Origin: Pseudomonas capeferrum
GTDB lineage: Bacteria; Pseudomonadota; Gammaproteobacteria; Pseudomonadales; Pseudomonadaceae
Length of the DNA stretch: 64,000 nt
Direction: 5' to 3'
Assembly (NCBI RefSeq): GCF_000731675.1
Contig: NZ_JMIT01000002.1
Location: forward strand, 917,282 to 981,281
The notes beneath the pieces are model-generated. The model did not search any database. It was not told the DNA's origin and worked only from the letters and a program-made list of their open reading frames with translations. The position numbers and the translations under genes are program-made. Shown piece after piece: positions 15,001 to 20,285 of this stretch; position 1 is the first letter of the stretch, and each line of letters opens with the position of its first letter.

Positions 15001-18000
15001 CACCACCATCACCGTTCGCGGGCCAAACAACGCGGTGGTCGGCACGGTGGAGGTACCTGAAAACGGCCAGTTCACCGTCACCCTCAACCCGGCCCAGAAC
15101 AATGGCCAACTGCTGACCGTGGTGTCCACCGACGATGCCGGCAACGCCTCGCTGCCTGCCAGCTACCAGACCAACGACACCTCGCCGCCTGCCGTGGTCA
15201 CGGACATGGCCATCAACAACACCTTCAACGTGCTGACCGGTAAAGGCGAACCCAATGCGACGGTCACCGTCAGCCGCGGCGGCATCGTGCTGGGCACTGG
15301 CGAGGTGGATGCTGCCGGCAACTTCCAGGTAACCCTGGTGCCGGCAGCCGGCAGCCTTGCCACGTTGGCGGTGACGCAGTCTGACGGCTTCAACACCTCG
15401 GCGGTCGCGACCTATATCACGCCACTGCTGGCACCGCCGGTGCCGCCCACCAACGTGACCCTGGGCAGCGACGGCCTGACCCTGTCGGGCAACGCGCCGA
15501 GCGGTGTCGGCATCCGCGTGTACGATGCCGCAGGCAACCTGATCGGCACGGGCGGCGCCACACTCAATGGCACCTTCACCCTGCAACTGAACACGGCGCA
15601 GCTCGACGGCCAGCACCTTAGCGTGACGGCGGTGGCACTGGTGGGCGGCGAATCGCAACCGACCTTCGTCCAGGCCGCCGACATCACGCCACCGGCCAAC
15701 CCGCTGGTGACCGGCCTGTCCGCCAATGGCCTGGTACTCACCGGTACCGGTGAGGCCAATGCTACGGTGACCGTGCGCGACGCCGCCAACAACGTGCTCG
15801 GCACCGGGGTGGTGAATGCCGGTGGCGTGTTCAGCATCAACCTGATCACGCCGCAGCTCAATGGCCAGGTATTGGCCGTGAGCCAGGCCGATACGGCCGG
15901 CAACGCGTCTGGCAGCACCAGCTTCACGGCTATCGATGTACAGCCGCCTGTGGCGCCTACCAACGTGGTCATCAACGGGACGGGTACCGAGCTCACAGGG
16001 CGTGGCGAGGCCGGTGCAACCGTGACCGTGCAAGGCCCGAGCGGCCCGCTCGGTTCGGCCGTGGTGCAACCCGACGGTACCTTCACCATCATCCTGACCA
16101 CAGCGCAAAATGATGGGCAATTGCTGGTCGTACGCCAGTCCGACCCGTCCGGCAACCTGTCCGCCAGCATCAGCCTGACGGCGCCGGACACCACGCCACC
16201 GGCAGCGCCGCTGGCAACCATCAACGCCAACGGCACGGCCGTCAGCGGCTCTGGCCAGGTCGGCAGCACCGTCACCGTGCGCAACAGCGCAGGCACCGTA
16301 CTGGGCACCGCAACAGTGGGCAGCAACGGCCTGTTCGTGGTCAGCCTGACTGCGGCGCAGATCGACAACCAGGCCCTGAGCGTCACCCTCACCGACGGTG
16401 CGGGTAATGCCTCGACCGGCACCGCGCTTACCGCACCTGACCTGACCCCACCTGCGGCCGCCAGCAACCTGGTGATCAGCGCCGACGGCAGCAGCCTCAC
16501 CGGCAGTGGCGAAGTGGGTGCCACCGTCACCGTGCACAGTGCCAACGGCACCGTGCTGCAGACGGCGGTGGTGCAACCGGACGGCAACTTCACCGTGGCC
16601 CTGAGCCCGCCTCAGGACAACGGCCAGCTGCTGTCGGTGACCCTCAGCGACGGGCGCGGCAACGTGTCCGGCAACGTCAACATCACCGCGCCTGACGTCG
16701 ACGCCAATGCCCCGGTGATCGCCAGCGACAACCTGGTGACCGCCGAGGTCAACCTGGCACCGGTGGTCAGCTCGCGGACTTATCAGGACAGCTTCACGAC
16801 CTTGCTGGCGGGCTTCACCAAGACCTACACCTGGACGGTAGGTGCCGGTACCACCGTGGACCCGACGCTGACCCTGAACACCAGCAGCGCGCTGTCGCTG
16901 CTCGACAACGCAACCTTCACCCTGCAGGTGAAGAACGCTGCCGGTAACTGGGTGACCTTGGCCACCGGCACCAGCCAAGGCCTGCTCGACCTGATCCTGC
17001 TGCCGCTGGGCCAGGGCATTCGCGTCGATATCGGCGAGCTGCAGGCGGGTGACTATCGCCTGACCGTCGGCAGTGGCGGCATCGGCCTGATTACCAACGT
17101 GACCACCACGCTGGACATCGAGACCACCAGCCTCACGCAGTTCACCGGCACCGGCACGGCAACATCGGGGAACGTCATCACCGACGTCGGCACCGACGGC
17201 GCCGTCGACGCCCTTGGCCCGGACAGCGCCGCCGTCCTTCAGGTCATGAAGAACGGCAGCTATGTCTCGGCAGGCAGCGCCACCACGGTGCAGGGCTTGT
17301 ACGGCACCCTGGTGATCCGCGGCGACGGCAGCTACACCTACACGCCTAACGGCAGCCCATCGAGCGTCGGCAAGGTCGATGTGTTCAGCTACCAGCTGCT
17401 GCATGCCAACGGCGCGTCCGATGCCGCCAACCTGTATGTGCGCATCGACAGCCCACAAGCCACGGAAATCTGGAGCGACAGCAACTACGGCGCACCGGCC
17501 ACGGTAGTCGACGCGGTCAACGATGCCGGTACCAGCCACCTCACCCTGGCCAACCGGGTAGACACCAACAGTGACACGCTAGGCACGCTCCGCTTGCCAT
17601 TGATTGGTTCACGCCAGGCCCTCTACGACACTAGCGTTGCCGCCGACACCACGGCCAACCTGCAAGTGGTAGTCAACTCCACCAACCTGTTGAGCCTGCT
17701 CAATGGCACCACCCTCGACCTGCTCAAACTCAACCCGGCTACCGGCCAGTACGTGCTGGTGCAGTCGGTCGGTGGCGGCTCACTGATCAGCCTGCTTGGC
17801 GGCGGTGCCGGCTACACGTTCCAGAACCAAGGCGCCGGCGCCTACCAAATACGTGTCACCGCAGGTGGCATCGGCCTGGCCAGCTCGATCACCACCAGCG
17901 TCAACGCCACTACCACGCACCTGACCGAGTTCGTGGTCAGCGGCGCCACCGCAGTCACCGGCAACCTGTTGGCCGACGACAACGTCGGCTCGCCATTGAC

Positions 18001-18784
18001 CGTGCTGAGTGTGATGACGGCGGCCAATACCTACACCATCCCGGGCTACAACGGGGTCAGTGTGGCGGGCAACTACGGCACCTTGCTGGTGCACGCCGAT
18101 GGCAGCTACACCTACACCCTCAACGCCGGGCTGACCAATGCGGTGATCGGCCAGCATGAAACCTTCACCTACGAACTGACCCACCCCAACGGCACCACCG
18201 ACACCGCCAACCTCACCATCAACCTGGACAACGCCGCCAACTTCACCGCCACCACCTCGCTGCTGGCCGACACCGGCGACGAAGGTGTCGCACTGGCCAG
18301 CATCGCGGCGGCAGCCTCCAGCGAAGTGATCGCCGGCACCGACGGCAACGACCACCTCGATGGCAGCCAGGGCGGCCACATCACCCTGCAAGGGGGTGCG
18401 GGCGACGACACCTTGGTGGTGGTCGACCAGAACTTCGCCAGCGTCGATGGCGGCACCGGTACCGACACCCTGCTGTGGGGCGGCGGTGATGCCAGCATCG
18501 ACCTGGGTAACCTGGTCGGGCGGGTGCATGACATCGAAGTGATCGACCTCAACGACACCAGTTCGGTGGCGCTGACCCTGAACCTGGCGGACGTGGTCGC
18601 GATCACCGAAACCGGCACCGACACACTGGTCATCAAGGGGGATGAAAACGACTCGGTTCACATGACGGACAACTGGGCGCTGGTCGGGAACCAAACCGCC
18701 GACGGCATCGACTATAACCAATACACGGCCCAGGAGGATCCAAGCCAGCACCTGTGGGTGCAGAACGGTATCCATGTCGTCTGA
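2..18784 (+). CDS. lapF: Giant repetitive type I-secreted surface adhesin, LapF-like (5' end outside window)
   Basis: The reading frame is open from base 2, so the N-terminus lies outside the window; about 6,260 residues are visible. From base 2 to about 16,710 the protein is an array of roughly 65 Ig-like (BIg/Bap type) units of about 86 aa, each with a GxGEPGATVxVRDAxG-type core and ending in a (T/S)APDxTPP linker. The first half is organised as a 429-aa (1,287-bp) super-repeat of five units; the second half is more diverged. Bases 16,730-18,240 encode two related non-Ig C-terminal modules. At about 18,325-18,480 come RTX-like nonapeptides (GTDGNDHLD, GGAGDDTLV, GGTGTDTLL), then a cysteine-free C-terminal tail expected to carry the type I secretion signal. 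Known: P. putida LapF is about 6,300 aa with some 64 repeats and supports cell-cell adhesion in biofilms. The three following secretion genes fit. Inference: Ca2+ binding and surface location. Any N-terminal retention or cleavage site cannot be seen. Confidence 0.87.
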   Translation, partial: GTFTLELNPAQANGELLDVVAIDDTGLSSLPAQITAPDITAPTAPSELAVSADGTVVTGRAEPGSTVRILAADGTELGTALVGPTGVFNITLAPPQVDGEVLQATATDAAGNTSTASSVTAPDIDGGDTTPPDAPVHLVIALAGHQLTGRGEAGTTVQVRDAAGNVLATGTVGADGTFVIALDPAVIDGSTLQVTLTDAAGNVSQPGSVVSQDLLPPAQPTDLALAEGVTLTGRGEPGATVQVRDAAGTVIGTGLVGADGLFSVTLAPAQANGEALDIRLVDAAGNSSAPLQFDAPDITPPAAVSNIVVGAGGVALSGRGEPGATVEVRDANGNVIGTGTVLANGTFLIDLDPAVQPGEHLSLVQTDPSGNASVAFEYDVPQTTAPASPSGLAIDADGTTLTGTAPAGSRVEVHDANGTLIGSAIAGADGTFTLELNPAQANGELLDVVAIDDTGLSSLPAQITAPDITAPAAPSELAVSADGTVVTGRAEPGSTVRILAADGTELGSALVGPTGVFNITLAPPQVDGEVLQATATDAAGNTSTASSVTAPDIDGGDTTPPDAPVDLVIGLAGHQLTGRGEAGTTTLAPPQVDGEVLQATATDVAGNTSTTSSVTAPDIDGGDTTPPEAPTNLVIGLAGAQLSGRGEAGTTVQVRDAAGNVLATGTVGADGIFVIALDPAVIDGSTLQVTLTDAAGNVSPPGSVASQDLLPPAQPTDLALAEGVTLTGRGEPGATVQVRDAAGTVIGTGLVGADGLFSVTLAPAQANGEALDIRQLDAAGNSSAPLQFDAPDITPPGAVSDIVVGAGGLVLSGRGEAGASVEVRDADGNVIGTGTVAANGTFIINLDPAVQPGEQLSLVQTDPSGNASVAFEYDVPLTTAPASPSELAIDADGTTLTGTAPAGSRVEVHDANGTLIGSAIAGADGTFTLELNPAQANGELLDVVAIDDTGLSSLPAQITAPDITAPAAPAELAVNANGAVITGRAEPGSTVRIVAADGTELGTALVGPTGIFSITLDPPQVDGEVLQATATDAAGNTSTASSVTAPDIDGVDTTPPSAPTNLVIGLAGTQLSGRGEAGTTVQVRDAAGNVLATGTVAADGTFVVALDPAVIDGSTLQVTLTDAAGNVSQPGSIASQDLLPPAQPTDLALAEGVTLTGRGEPGATVQVRDAAGTVIGTALVGADGLFSVTLAPAQANGEALDIRLADAAGNTSTPLQFDAPDITPPAAVSGIVIGAGGLVLSGRGEAGASVEVRDADGNVIGTGTVGANGTFTINLDPAVQPGEQLSLVQTDPSGNASVAFEYDVPLTTAPASPSELAIDADGTTLTGTAPAGSRVEVHDANGTLIGSAIAGADGTFTLELNPAQANGELLDVVAIDDTGLSSLPAQITAPDITAPAAPSELAVSADGTLVTGRAEPDSTVRILAADGTELGTALVGPTGIFSITLDPPQVDGQVLQATATDAAGNASTASSVTAPDIDGVDITPPSTPANLVIGLAGTQLSGRGEAGTTVQVRDAAGNVLATGTVGADGTFVIALDPAVIDGSTLQVTLTDAAGNVSQPGSVASQDLLPPAQPTDLALAEGVTLTGRGEPGATVQVRDAAGTVIGTALVGADGLFSVTLAPAQANGEALDVRVEDAAGNTSTPLQFDAPDITPPGAVSNIVVGADGLALSGRGEAGASVEVRDANGNVIGTGTVLANGTFLIDLDPAAQPGAQLSLVQTDPSGNASEALLYDVPLTTAPASPSDLVVAEDGTSISGNAPAGTRVEVHDANGTLVGSVVAGADGTFTVILDPAQANGELLDVVAIDDTGLSSLPVQIAAPDITAPTAPSELAVSADGSTVTGRAEPGSTVRILAADGSELGTALVGPTGTFNITLDPPQVDGEVLQVTATDAAGNTSTAGTVTAPDIDGGDTTPPEAPTNLVIGLAGSQLNGRGEAGASVQVRDAEGNLLATGTVNPDGSFQLTLDPAVNDGSTLQVVLTDAAGNASEPGSVISPDLLAPEQPTGLGLANGVTLTGSGEPGATVQVRNAAGDLIGTGLVNDNGSFSLTLFPSQANGEALDVRLVDAAGNSSTPLQFDAPDITPPAAVSNIVVGADGLALSGRGEAGASVEVRDADGNLIGTGTVGENGTFLIDLAPAAQPGAQLSLVQSDPSGNASEALLYDVPLTTAPASPSDLVVAEDGTSISGSAPAGTRVEVHDANGTLVGSVVVGAEGTFTVILNPAQANGELLDLVAIDGTGASSLPVQVGAPDITAPATPTELAVSTDGSVVTGRAEAGSTVRILAADGTELGSALVGPTGIFNITLDPPQVDGEVLQVTATDNAGNSSTAGTVTAPDIDGGDTTPPEAPTNLVIGLAGSQLNGRGEAGASVQVRDAEGNLLATGTVNPDGSFQLTLDPAVKDGSTLQVILTDAAGNASEPGSVISPDLQAPEQPTGLALANGVTLTGSGEPGATVQVRDADGDLIGTGLVNDNGSFSLTLSPAQANGEALDIRLVDAAGNTSAPLQFDAPDITPPAAVSTIVVGADGLTLSGRGEAGASVEVRDVDGNLLGSGTVLANGTFLVDLNPAAQPGERLSLVQTDAAGNASEALQYDVPLATVPTSPSELVVAEDGTSISGSAQTGTRVEVHDANGTLVGSVVVGAEGTFTVVLTPAQANGELLDVVAIDSTGASSLPVQVSAPDITAPDTPTELVVSTDGSVVTGRAEAGSTVRVLAADGTELGSTLVGPSGAFSVTLTPPQVDGEQLQVTATDTTGNSSTAGTVTAPDIDNGGDTTPPEQATDLVVSDDGRTVSGRGEPGATVEVRNDQGQLLQSGTVGPDGDFTVQLPSAVVDGSSLQVTLTDAAGNVSQPGSVDTPDQVAPPQPTDLVLTAGNSLTGSAEPGARVNVRDASGDLIGSAIVEPDGTFTLTLNPAQANGETLAITVVDAAGNTSVPLSYVAPDITAPAIITDVVAGAGSLAVSGRGEAGAEVEVRDAGGTVIGTGTVAPNGTFVIDLANPLAAGESIVLVQTDAAGNTSVGIDVIVADAPLPESPSDLVLAPDGSSISGTAPAGTQVEVRDAQGTVIGSVQAGTDGTFTIGLTPAQANGEVLDVVAVDADGNSSLPTQITAPDITPPNQASDLQLSADGSVLTGRGEPGTTVQVINAQGDVLGNAQVGDNGVISVILTPAQTDGQELDVVLRDPAGNTSSATVNAPDLDGPLQPSGLAIDTAGIHLTGQGQSGSIVTVRAEDGTVLGTATVAADGRFDVTLNQPQRNGESLTVEATDNLGNSAGPVDFTAPDTTPPQVVTGVAIDDAGTTVTGTGEPDATVIVRGPDGTVLGSVVVGTGGTFEITLDTPQTNGQALTVEQRDPTGNLSTAVTLPAPDSEAPDTPTGLTLSGDGRTVSGTGEPGAQVTVTGTAGAILGTAVVEADGSFRVSIDPPQLNGQTLSVTQADGAGNDSTPGTVTAPDLEAPAAAQGLGLNPEGTVLSGQGEPGSTVEVRNAAGDLLGTLPVGEDGTFSVTLTPAQTNGEVLSVVLIDSEGNASPSATFTADDSTAPTAPDGLSITPGGNAIQGTGEAGSTVEVRTPDGTLVGSVVVPAGGQFTVPLAPAQLDGQALDVTLTDAAGNQSLATQIIAPDVTPPALPTDVVVSPDGTTVTGNAPGATSVTVRDADGNETTEPVNPDGSFSVTLPTPQTNGESVTVVVTDGANNGSAPITITAPDTTDPLPATGVTVSPDGSIVGGGAEPGSTVVIRNPDGSERGSETVAPDGTFVVPVNPPLTAGETVDVVVIDPAGNESTPVSLDGPDGTEAATPSGLALSADGFLLIGQGTVGSLITVTAGGTTLGTATVGSDGTFRVFFQNAQLNGETLVVTARTSVDGNPSVPATLVANDSTAPDAPTQVAIDRTGSTLTGQGEVGATVRVVNAQGDVLGTATVGSNGLFSISFAPALANGQNLIITQADGAGNVSLAATLQAPDLQAPQAANNLSLNSAATVLSGEGEAGANVTVRDASGAILATGTVNQNGQFQITLPSAQTAGSPLQVTLSDAAGNVSGPASMATPDRTPPAAISNPVLSQDGRQLSGSGEVGATVQVRNAAGTVLGTAVVGADGRFTVVFDTPQANGQAIGVTQVDAAGNTSTAVNVSTPDLTPPAPLTNVVLNNNGLTLSGLGEAGATVTVRGPDGTIIGTGLVAANGSFTLTLDNAQLNAQHLSVIQTDAGNNTSTAVAVTAPDFTPPPAPTTLALAATGLQLTGNAEAGSTVTVRDAAGNVLGTAVAGSNGTFQVTLNSAQTNGQTVQVTATDAAGNVSPAAPYTAADTTPPAVVTNLAVAANGATLTGTGEANATVTVRAPDGSVLGTATVGADGHFSVALSPAAITGESLSVVQADAAQNVSPAQTVTAPGVLAPDTPDNLVLAADGLAVTGTATPGSTVNVYGPNGVLLGTAPVANDGTFTVNLGSAQANGEVLQVSAVGTDGSTSLPASLQAPDTTAPLPLTNVVLSSDGLVLSGRGEPGATVTVIGEGGIDLGTGLVDANGNFSIGLGSAQINGEQLSASQSDVAGNESNSISLTAPDRVAPDAAENLAFAGGGSLLNGTGEAGATVRVLAADGSVLGTAVVRGDGSFQVDLGTPQANGQQVQVVLIDAAGNQSDASAITAPDTTPPAAPTELAISSDGITLTGRGEVGAEVIVTAPNGDEVGRATVDASGHFTVTLTPALGNSELLSFTQTDAAGNVSAVATLQTPDFTPPAALTEVDISVDGSVVTGLGEAGATVTVRNTAGTVLGFGTVQADGSFRVELTPAQINNEPLSVQQADPPGNISAPVNILAPDLTPPAPATELRLNVAGDQLSGVGEAGATVRVYVGITQIGTIEVGADGKFVVDLSSAQLDGQVLQVTLTDPRGNVSPISTTTAADVTPPATVIAVINDSGTQLVGTGEAGARVTVVNNNGDLLGQVTVDPDGTFVLDLNAAQINGQTLTLIAQDSTGNPSAPLQVTAPDLTPPLQPTDLLLNPAGTSMTGTAEAGTTITVRGPNNAVVGTVEVPENGQFTVTLNPAQNNGQLLTVVSTDDAGNASLPASYQTNDTSPPAVVTDMAINNTFNVLTGKGEPNATVTVSRGGIVLGTGEVDAAGNFQVTLVPAAGSLATLAVTQSDGFNTSAVATYITPLLAPPVPPTNVTLGSDGLTLSGNAPSGVGIRVYDAAGNLIGTGGATLNGTFTLQLNTAQLDGQHLSVTAVALVGGESQPTFVQAADITPPANPLVTGLSANGLVLTGTGEANATVTVRDAANNVLGTGVVNAGGVFSINLITPQLNGQVLAVSQADTAGNASGSTSFTAIDVQPPVAPTNVVINGTGTELTGRGEAGATVTVQGPSGPLGSAVVQPDGTFTIILTTAQNDGQLLVVRQSDPSGNLSASISLTAPDTTPPAAPLATINANGTAVSGSGQVGSTVTVRNSAGTVLGTATVGSNGLFVVSLTAAQIDNQALSVTLTDGAGNASTGTALTAPDLTPPAAASNLVISADGSSLTGSGEVGATVTVHSANGTVLQTAVVQPDGNFTVALSPPQDNGQLLSVTLSDGRGNVSGNVNITAPDVDANAPVIASDNLVTAEVNLAPVVSSRTYQDSFTTLLAGFTKTYTWTVGAGTTVDPTLTLNTSSALSLLDNATFTLQVKNAAGNWVTLATGTSQGLLDLILLPLGQGIRVDIGELQAGDYRLTVGSGGIGLITNVTTTLDIETTSLTQFTGTGTATSGNVITDVGTDGAVDALGPDSAAVLQVMKNGSYVSAGSATTVQGLYGTLVIRGDGSYTYTPNGSPSSVGKVDVFSYQLLHANGASDAANLYVRIDSPQATEIWSDSNYGAPATVVDAVNDAGTSHLTLANRVDTNSDTLGTLRLPLIGSRQALYDTSVAADTTANLQVVVNSTNLLSLLNGTTLDLLKLNPATGQYVLVQSVGGGSLISLLGGGAGYTFQNQGAGAYQIRVTAGGIGLASSITTSVNATTTHLTEFVVSGATAVTGNLLADDNVGSPLTVLSVMTAANTYTIPGYNGVSVAGNYGTLLVHADGSYTYTLNAGLTNAVIGQHETFTYELTHPNGTTDTANLTINLDNAANFTATTSLLADTGDEGVALASIAAAASSEVIAGTDGNDHLDGSQGGHITLQGGAGDDTLVVVDQNFASVDGGTGTDTLLWGGGDASIDLGNLVGRVHDIEVIDLNDTSSVALTLNLADVVAITETGTDTLVIKGDENDSVHMTDNWALVGNQTADGIDYNQYTAQEDPSQHLWVQNGIHVV
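61..9271 (+). repeat. Higher-order tandem repeat, 1,287-bp period (429 aa, five Ig units)
   Basis: The codons for the VAIDDTGLSSLP segment recur at 62, 1349, 2834, 4121, 5408, 6695 (variant), 7982 (variant) and 9272 (variant). Successive offsets are 1287, 1485, 1287, 1287, 1287, 1287 and 1290 bp. The 1485 step is 1287 plus a 198-bp partial duplication. The 1290 step comes from one extra Asn codon in a DIDNGGD linker. Within each period the five unit types always appear in the same order, recognisable by signatures such as VRILAADG, QVRDAAGN, LALAEGVT, SLVQTDPSGN and RVEVHDANG. The period is exactly in frame, so unequal crossing-over between periods would change protein length without disrupting translation. 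Confidence 0.93.
1559..1954 (+). repeat. In-frame 198-bp partial tandem duplication inside the adhesin array
   Basis: The stretch 1559-1756 (from TLAPPQVDGE to GRGEAGTT) is followed directly by a diverged copy at 1757-1954. This creates a chimeric junction, GRGEAGTT-TLAPPQ, in which one Ig unit is cut after its first strands and joined to the second half of the preceding unit type. It explains why this one period measures 1,485 bp and not 1,287. The copies differ at several codons (A/V, A/T, D/E, V/T, H/A, T/S), so the event is not brand new or has since been altered by gene conversion. Confidence 0.88.
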
Positions 18785-18797
18785 GGCCGCTGCAACC

Positions 18798-18819
18798 CCG
18801 CCGGGCCATCGCCCGGCGG
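18798..18819 (+). other. GC-rich hairpin between adhesin and outer-membrane factor genes
   Basis: A perfect 9-bp stem (CCGCCGGGC / GCCCGGCGG) closes a 4-nt CATC loop 14 bases after the adhesin stop. No T-run follows, so it is not a classical terminator. It could attenuate read-through or protect the 3' end of the adhesin mRNA, letting the adhesin be made in excess of its exporter; that role is inference. Confidence 0.55.
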
Positions 18820-18848
18820 CAAGGACGGAACAGCAGTAAGGGAACTAT

Positions 18849-20285
18849 GTGAAGCGAAGCAGTCCGCTGTCACCGCTGTTGCTGGGAGCCTTGGGGCTCC
18901 TGGCCCTGAACTTCAACACGGCTGCCCAGGCGGCCGATGACATCGACCCACAACTGCGCCAGATCGGGCCATCACTGTTACGTGATGCGCCCGATGCAGT
19001 GCCCGCCCGCCCTGCCATCGGCATGGCCCCCGTCGCCAATGGCGACCGCCTTGGCCTGACCGAAGCGGTGCTGCAAGCCGCGCAATGGCACCCCAGCATC
19101 GCCGAGGCCATCGGCAACCTCTACAAGCAAGGCGAAGGCATCAATGTTGCCCGCGCCGGTTACTACCCGCAGATTTCCGGCGGTGTACGCACAGGCTATG
19201 ACACCGGCTACGGCGGCGACCGCAACAGCCAGGCGCTCAACCTGTCGCTCAAGCAGATGCTCTACGACTTCGGCAAGGTCGACAGCGCCGTCAGCGCTGC
19301 CCAGGCCGCCGCCGCCCGCGCCCAAGCCAATATCCTGCTGGTGGTCGACGAACTGGCCCGCGACACCGCCTATGCCTGGGTCGAAACCCGCCGCTACGAA
19401 CAACTGATCACCATTGCCCGCGACCAGATCCGCGGGGTGGGCGACATCGCCGGCATGGCTCGCCAACGCAGCGACATGGGCGCCAGCACCCGCTCCGACG
19501 TGGTCCAGGCCGAGTCCCGCGTGGAAAGCGCCCGCGCCACCCTGGAGGAATACCAGTCACAGTACGAACGCTGGCGCTCGACCCTGGCATCGTTGCTGGG
19601 GCGGGTCACGCCACCGGCGCTGGCCGAAGAATCGCCACCCGAGCTGAACCAGGCCTGCAAGCGCCCGGCACAAGGCGACGACCGCTTGCCCGCCGTGCTG
19701 ATGGCCTTGGCCCAACGCGCCCAAGGCCAGGCCGAACTGGCCCAGGCCAAGGCCGAAGCCTACCCCACCGTGTCGCTGCAGCCGCAGATCAACCACTACC
19801 TGGATAACGACTACGACCGCGACAACTCACGCATGGACCGCACCCAGGCAGGCATCTACCTGAACGTCGAGGTGCCCATCTACCAGGGTGGCGCCATCAG
19901 CGCCCGCAGCCGCGCCGCCGGCCATGCGCTGACTGCCGCCGACTCGGCCGAGGATGCCGCCCGCCTGCAGGCCCGCCGCGGCCTGGCCGAGGCCATGGCG
20001 CAGACCTCGGGGCTGGGCCGTCGGCTCAGTTCGCTGGAGGCCCGCCAGGTCAGCATTCAGGAAGCCCGCATGCTGTACGGCCGGCAGTACCTGGACCTGG
20101 GCACCCGGCCCCTGCTCGACCTGCTCAACGCCGAGCAGGAAATCTACCAGTCACGCTTCGAACTCGCCGGCACCCGCTCCGACCTGCTGCGCCTGGATGT
20201 CGACTGCCTTTACAACACCGGCGCCCTGCGCACGGCCTTCGGGCTCGAGGGGCGTAACCTGCAAGGTGTGGAGATCCAGCCATGA
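18849..20285 (+). CDS. TolC-family outer-membrane channel of the adhesin type I secretion system
   Basis: A 478-aa protein with a signal peptide (MKRSSPLSPLLLGALGLLAL, cleavage likely after AQA at about residue 28) and long helical stretches rich in Ala, Gln and Arg typical of the TolC/OEP family. The motif LKQMLYDFGKVDSAV near the N-terminus and the late LGTRPLLDLLNAEQEIYQSR are characteristic of type I secretion outer-membrane factors. Length is normal for the family. The start is GTG with AAGGGA about 6 bases upstream; an ATG two bases earlier is in a different frame and stops at once. The stop overlaps the next start (ATGA). Expected role: the outer-membrane pore of a tripartite exporter for the adjacent giant adhesin. 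Confidence 0.88.
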   Translation: MKRSSPLSPLLLGALGLLALNFNTAAQAADDIDPQLRQIGPSLLRDAPDAVPARPAIGMAPVANGDRLGLTEAVLQAAQWHPSIAEAIGNLYKQGEGINVARAGYYPQISGGVRTGYDTGYGGDRNSQALNLSLKQMLYDFGKVDSAVSAAQAAAARAQANILLVVDELARDTAYAWVETRRYEQLITIARDQIRGVGDIAGMARQRSDMGASTRSDVVQAESRVESARATLEEYQSQYERWRSTLASLLGRVTPPALAEESPPELNQACKRPAQGDDRLPAVLMALAQRAQGQAELAQAKAEAYPTVSLQPQINHYLDNDYDRDNSRMDRTQAGIYLNVEVPIYQGGAISARSRAAGHALTAADSAEDAARLQARRGLAEAMAQTSGLGRRLSSLEARQVSIQEARMLYGRQYLDLGTRPLLDLLNAEQEIYQSRFELAGTRSDLLRLDVDCLYNTGALRTAFGLEGRNLQGVEIQP

